Shown here: piece by piece, positions 7,171 through 8,985 of the stretch
Numbering within the stretch: the first letter of the stretch is position 1
Layout of the letters: the number at the start of each line of letters is the position of its first letter
Assembly (NCBI GenBank): GCA_023417665.1
Contig: JAEZFA010000163.1
Span: forward strand, 1-8,985
DNA length: 8,985 nucleotides
Direction: 5' to 3'
Source of the DNA: Pseudomonadota bacterium
GTDB taxonomy: Bacteria > Pseudomonadota > Alphaproteobacteria > Rhizobiales > Xanthobacteraceae
Position numbers and translations under genes: made by a program
Notes under the pieces: generated by a model
The model's input: only the letters and a program-made list of their open reading frames with translations
Databases searched by the model: none
What the model was told of the DNA's origin: nothing

Positions 7171-7259
7171 AGGACAGCATTAATCCTTCGCTACCCGCGA
7201 GCAAAGCCCGAAATCCGCGCGGCAAACCTGCGTCCGCCGCGCGTGAAATAGGGCAAAGA
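7171..7259. other. Remainder of the ligase-pepN intergenic region
   Basis: No gene is evident in these 89 bases between the two-hairpin repeat and the ligase stop codon. They hold one GC-rich inverted repeat, described separately. No clear promoter for pepN could be assigned here; if it exists it must lie in this stretch or inside the repeat, unless pepN is transcribed from the ligase operon. Confidence 0.5.
7216..7243 (-). terminator. Weak hairpin downstream of the acyl-CoA ligase gene
   Basis: CGCGCGGC (7216-7223) and GCCGCGCG (7236-7243) form a perfect 8-bp GC-rich stem with a 12-nt loop, starting 17 bases past the ligase stop in the direction of its transcription. There is no proper T-tract after it (GATTTCGGGCTTTG follows on the minus strand). 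It may end ligase transcription or only slow it; in such GC-rich DNA it could also be coincidental. Confidence 0.3.
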
Positions 7260-8840
7260 TCATGCGCTTTCGGCGAGCCGGACGGTGTCGCGCAGTTCTC
7301 GCTTCAGGACCTTGCCGATCGCGCTGCGCGGCAGGCTCGCCATGATCTCGACCAGCGCGAGCCGCTGTGTCTTGCCGACGCGCTCGTTGGTCCATTGCTG
7401 GACGTCGTTTGCGGTGGCGCTCGCGCCCGCCTTCAGCACCACGAATGCAACCGGCGTTTCGCCCCACTTGATCGAGGGCACGCCGACCACCGCGGCTTCC
7501 AGGACTGCCGGGTGCTGCACCATCAGCGCTTCGATGTCGCTCGGATAGATGTTGAAGCCGCCGGAGATGATCATGTCCTTCTTGCGGTCCATCAGCGTGA
7601 GAAAGCCGTCCTCGTCGAAGCGGCCGACATCGCCGGTGCGGATGAAGCGCTTGCCGGTCTTGTCGAACCATTCGGCTTCGCTGCTCTTCTCGGGATTGTT
7701 GTGATAGCCGTTCATCATGATGGGCGAGTGGCCCACCACTTCGCCGATCTCGCCGGGCGCGACTTCCTCGCCGTTTTCGTCGATGAGCCGCATGTCATGG
7801 CCGGGCAGCGGCTGGCCGACCGTATGCAGCTTGTTGGTATGAACGTGCGCGACCAGCATGCAGGTGCCGCCGCCTTCGGTGAGGCCGTAATATTCGCAGA
7901 GGCCGCCGGGCCACCGTTTCACCACGTCCGCCTTAACATCGGCCGCGAACGGCGCGCTGGTCGAAAATTTCATCTTGTAGGCGGAGAGGTCGAAGTCGTC
8001 GAAGGTGGGATGCGCCATGATGCGGCGGTACTGGACCGGAACCAGCATGGCGTGGCTCGCGCGATGCTTCTGCGAAAGCTGCAGAAACTTCTCGACATCG
8101 AACTTTCCCATCTGCACCAGCGTGCCGCCCATCGCGAGCGTCGGGAATACACTGACGAGCGTCGTATTCGAGTAAAGCGGCGTCGAAACCATCGTCACCG
8201 CGTCCGGCGTATAGCCGATGATCGAAGCGCGCTGCACCTGACCCCAGCGCATGGCATGCGATTGCACGATGCCCTTGGGCGTGCCGGTGGTGCCGGAGGA
8301 GTAAATGATGTTGAAGGCCGATTGCGGATCGACGTCGACGTGAGCGGGCTTTGCGCCTTCGGCGGCAAGCCATTTCGAATAGGGCTCGCCTGCATCTGAA
8401 TCGTCGAGCGCAATGCGCCGCGCCTTGATCGAGCCGTCCACTCTCGCAATTTCGTCCGCGACGCCCTTGTCGAGAAAGAACAGCTTCGAACTGGAGTCGG
8501 AGATCATCGTTGCGATGGTCTCCGGGGTCGAGGAGGGCGCAAGCGGAGCGACCGCCACACCCGCGCGCAATGCGGCCAGAAACACCGCAAGATATTCGAT
8601 CGAGGTATAGGCGCAGATCGCGATCGCGTCTTTCGCCTTCAATCCGTCGCGCTGGAGCGTGGCGGCAATCCGGTCGATATATTTGTCGAGTGCCGCATAG
8701 TCGAGTTGCCGCTCGTCCTGAATCACGGCCGGGTGGTTGGCGCGCTCCTTGGCATGATCGCGGATCAGGTCGGAAAGGGTGAGAAACGGAATTTCGAGCC
8801 AGGATTCCGGGTTCATTGCACTGCTCTTGAAGGTCGTCAC
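7260..8840 (-). CDS. AMP-forming acyl-CoA synthetase/ligase (ANL superfamily)
   Basis: A 526-aa adenylate-forming enzyme, expected to activate a carboxylic acid with ATP and load it onto CoA. The P-loop motif IIYSSGTTGTPKG lies at 178-190, aromatic/adenine motif YYGLTEGGG at 317-325, ATP-ribose motif RTGD with Asp404, hinge DRKKDMI around 418-424, SGGFNIYP at 426-433, and the catalytic C-terminal lysine Lys510 in PRSAIGKVLKREL. All core motifs are intact and the length is normal. The substrate cannot be read from the sequence; fatty, aromatic or branched acids are all possible. GTG at 8840 is taken as start because it overlaps the upstream stop (GTGA), which suggests translational coupling, but it lacks a clear Shine-Dalgarno sequence. 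The in-frame ATG at 8816 (518 aa, beginning MNPESW, with AAGAG upstream) is a real alternative. It lies in an operon with the nitronate monooxygenase-like gene upstream. Confidence 0.92.
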   Translation of the reverse strand: MTTFKSSAMNPESWLEIPFLTLSDLIRDHAKERANHPAVIQDERQLDYAALDKYIDRIAATLQRDGLKAKDAIAICAYTSIEYLAVFLAALRAGVAVAPLAPSSTPETIATMISDSSSKLFFLDKGVADEIARVDGSIKARRIALDDSDAGEPYSKWLAAEGAKPAHVDVDPQSAFNIIYSSGTTGTPKGIVQSHAMRWGQVQRASIIGYTPDAVTMVSTPLYSNTTLVSVFPTLAMGGTLVQMGKFDVEKFLQLSQKHRASHAMLVPVQYRRIMAHPTFDDFDLSAYKMKFSTSAPFAADVKADVVKRWPGGLCEYYGLTEGGGTCMLVAHVHTNKLHTVGQPLPGHDMRLIDENGEEVAPGEIGEVVGHSPIMMNGYHNNPEKSSEAEWFDKTGKRFIRTGDVGRFDEDGFLTLMDRKKDMIISGGFNIYPSDIEALMVQHPAVLEAAVVGVPSIKWGETPVAFVVLKAGASATANDVQQWTNERVGKTQRLALVEIMASLPRSAIGKVLKRELRDTVRLAESA

Positions 8841-8985
8841 TGGGCGGCGATGGCTGCGCGTTCGTCGGCGAGTTCATCGATGGCTTCGCGATATTCCTCG
8901 ATGAGCCGCGCGCAAAGCTCGGCCGTGGTCGGCACGTCGTCGATGGAGCCAACACCCTGGCCCGCGGACCAGACGTCTTTCCAGG
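8837..8985 (-). CDS. Nitronate monooxygenase-like flavin oxidoreductase, C-terminal end only
   Basis: Only the last 48 residues and the stop TGA (8837-8839) are in the window; the 5' part lies beyond base 8985. The tail reads WKDVWSAGQGVGSIDD, then VPTTAELCARLIEEYREA, then an Ala/Glu-rich end. The W-SAGQGVG-I-D-P-...-L--EY pattern is what I know from the C-termini of NAD(P)H/FMN-dependent nitronate monooxygenases (2-nitropropane dioxygenase family, TIM barrel), where the SAGQGVG stretch lies near the flavin phosphate. Members often sit in fatty acid or aromatic acid catabolic operons with acyl-CoA ligases and dehydrogenases, which fits the neighbour here. The real substrate is unknown, and many proteins with this name have not been tested on nitronates. 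The stop shares GTGA with the ligase start. Confidence 0.8.
   Translation of the reverse strand, partial: WKDVWSAGQGVGSIDDVPTTAELCARLIEEYREAIDELADERAAIAAQ

Noticed and set aside
7140..8399. Plus-strand open frame (419 codons) over the acyl-CoA ligase
   Set aside because: It begins inside the intergenic repeat, shows no family motif and lies opposite intact ANL motifs; a codon-bias shadow.

Overview
The window looks like chromosomal DNA from a GC-rich alphaproteobacterium of the Hyphomicrobiales, most likely the Bradyrhizobium/Rhodopseudomonas/Afipia side of that order. Three things suggest this: the GlnE, PepN and PleC/DivJ-type kinase sequences have an alphaproteobacterial character; GANTC motifs (the CcrM methylation site) are sharply clustered in one promoter region; and a two-hairpin intergenic repeat resembles one I recall as abundant in Bradyrhizobium-like genomes. 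The assignment is inference from sequence features, not a database match.

Layout: (1) 2-1972, plus strand: the C-terminal two thirds of glnE, the glutamine synthetase adenylyltransferase/deadenylylase, whose 5' end lies outside the window. (2) 1969-4233, minus strand: a membrane-bound sensor histidine kinase with a periplasmic sensor region, two PAS domains and a PleC/DivJ/PdhS-like kinase core. It converges on glnE, and the two stop codons share a CTAG tetranucleotide. (3) 4234-4426: a 193-base intergenic region that, with the few bases on its right edge, holds nine GANTC sites. My hand count finds only about 17 in all the rest of the window. (4) 4427-7057, minus strand: pepN, a complete M1 aminopeptidase. 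(5) 7058-7259: a 202-base intergenic region with a paired-hairpin repeat that abuts the pepN ribosome binding site. (6) 7260-8840, minus strand: an AMP-forming acyl-CoA ligase. (7) 8837-8985, minus strand: the C-terminal end of a nitronate monooxygenase-like flavin oxidoreductase, whose stop overlaps the ligase start as GTGA.

The genes form several separate units. GlnE controls nitrogen assimilation. The kinase probably belongs to the network that controls DivK/CtrA and the cell cycle or cell envelope, and its promoter appears to be built to sense DNA methylation state. PepN is housekeeping peptide turnover. The ligase and flavin oxidoreductase form an operon that probably degrades an acyl compound. 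Apart from pepN and the glnE fragment, the most notable content is regulatory: the GANTC cluster upstream of the kinase, and the repeat placed directly against the pepN Shine-Dalgarno sequence. No mobile element, CRISPR array, tRNA or rRNA was seen.
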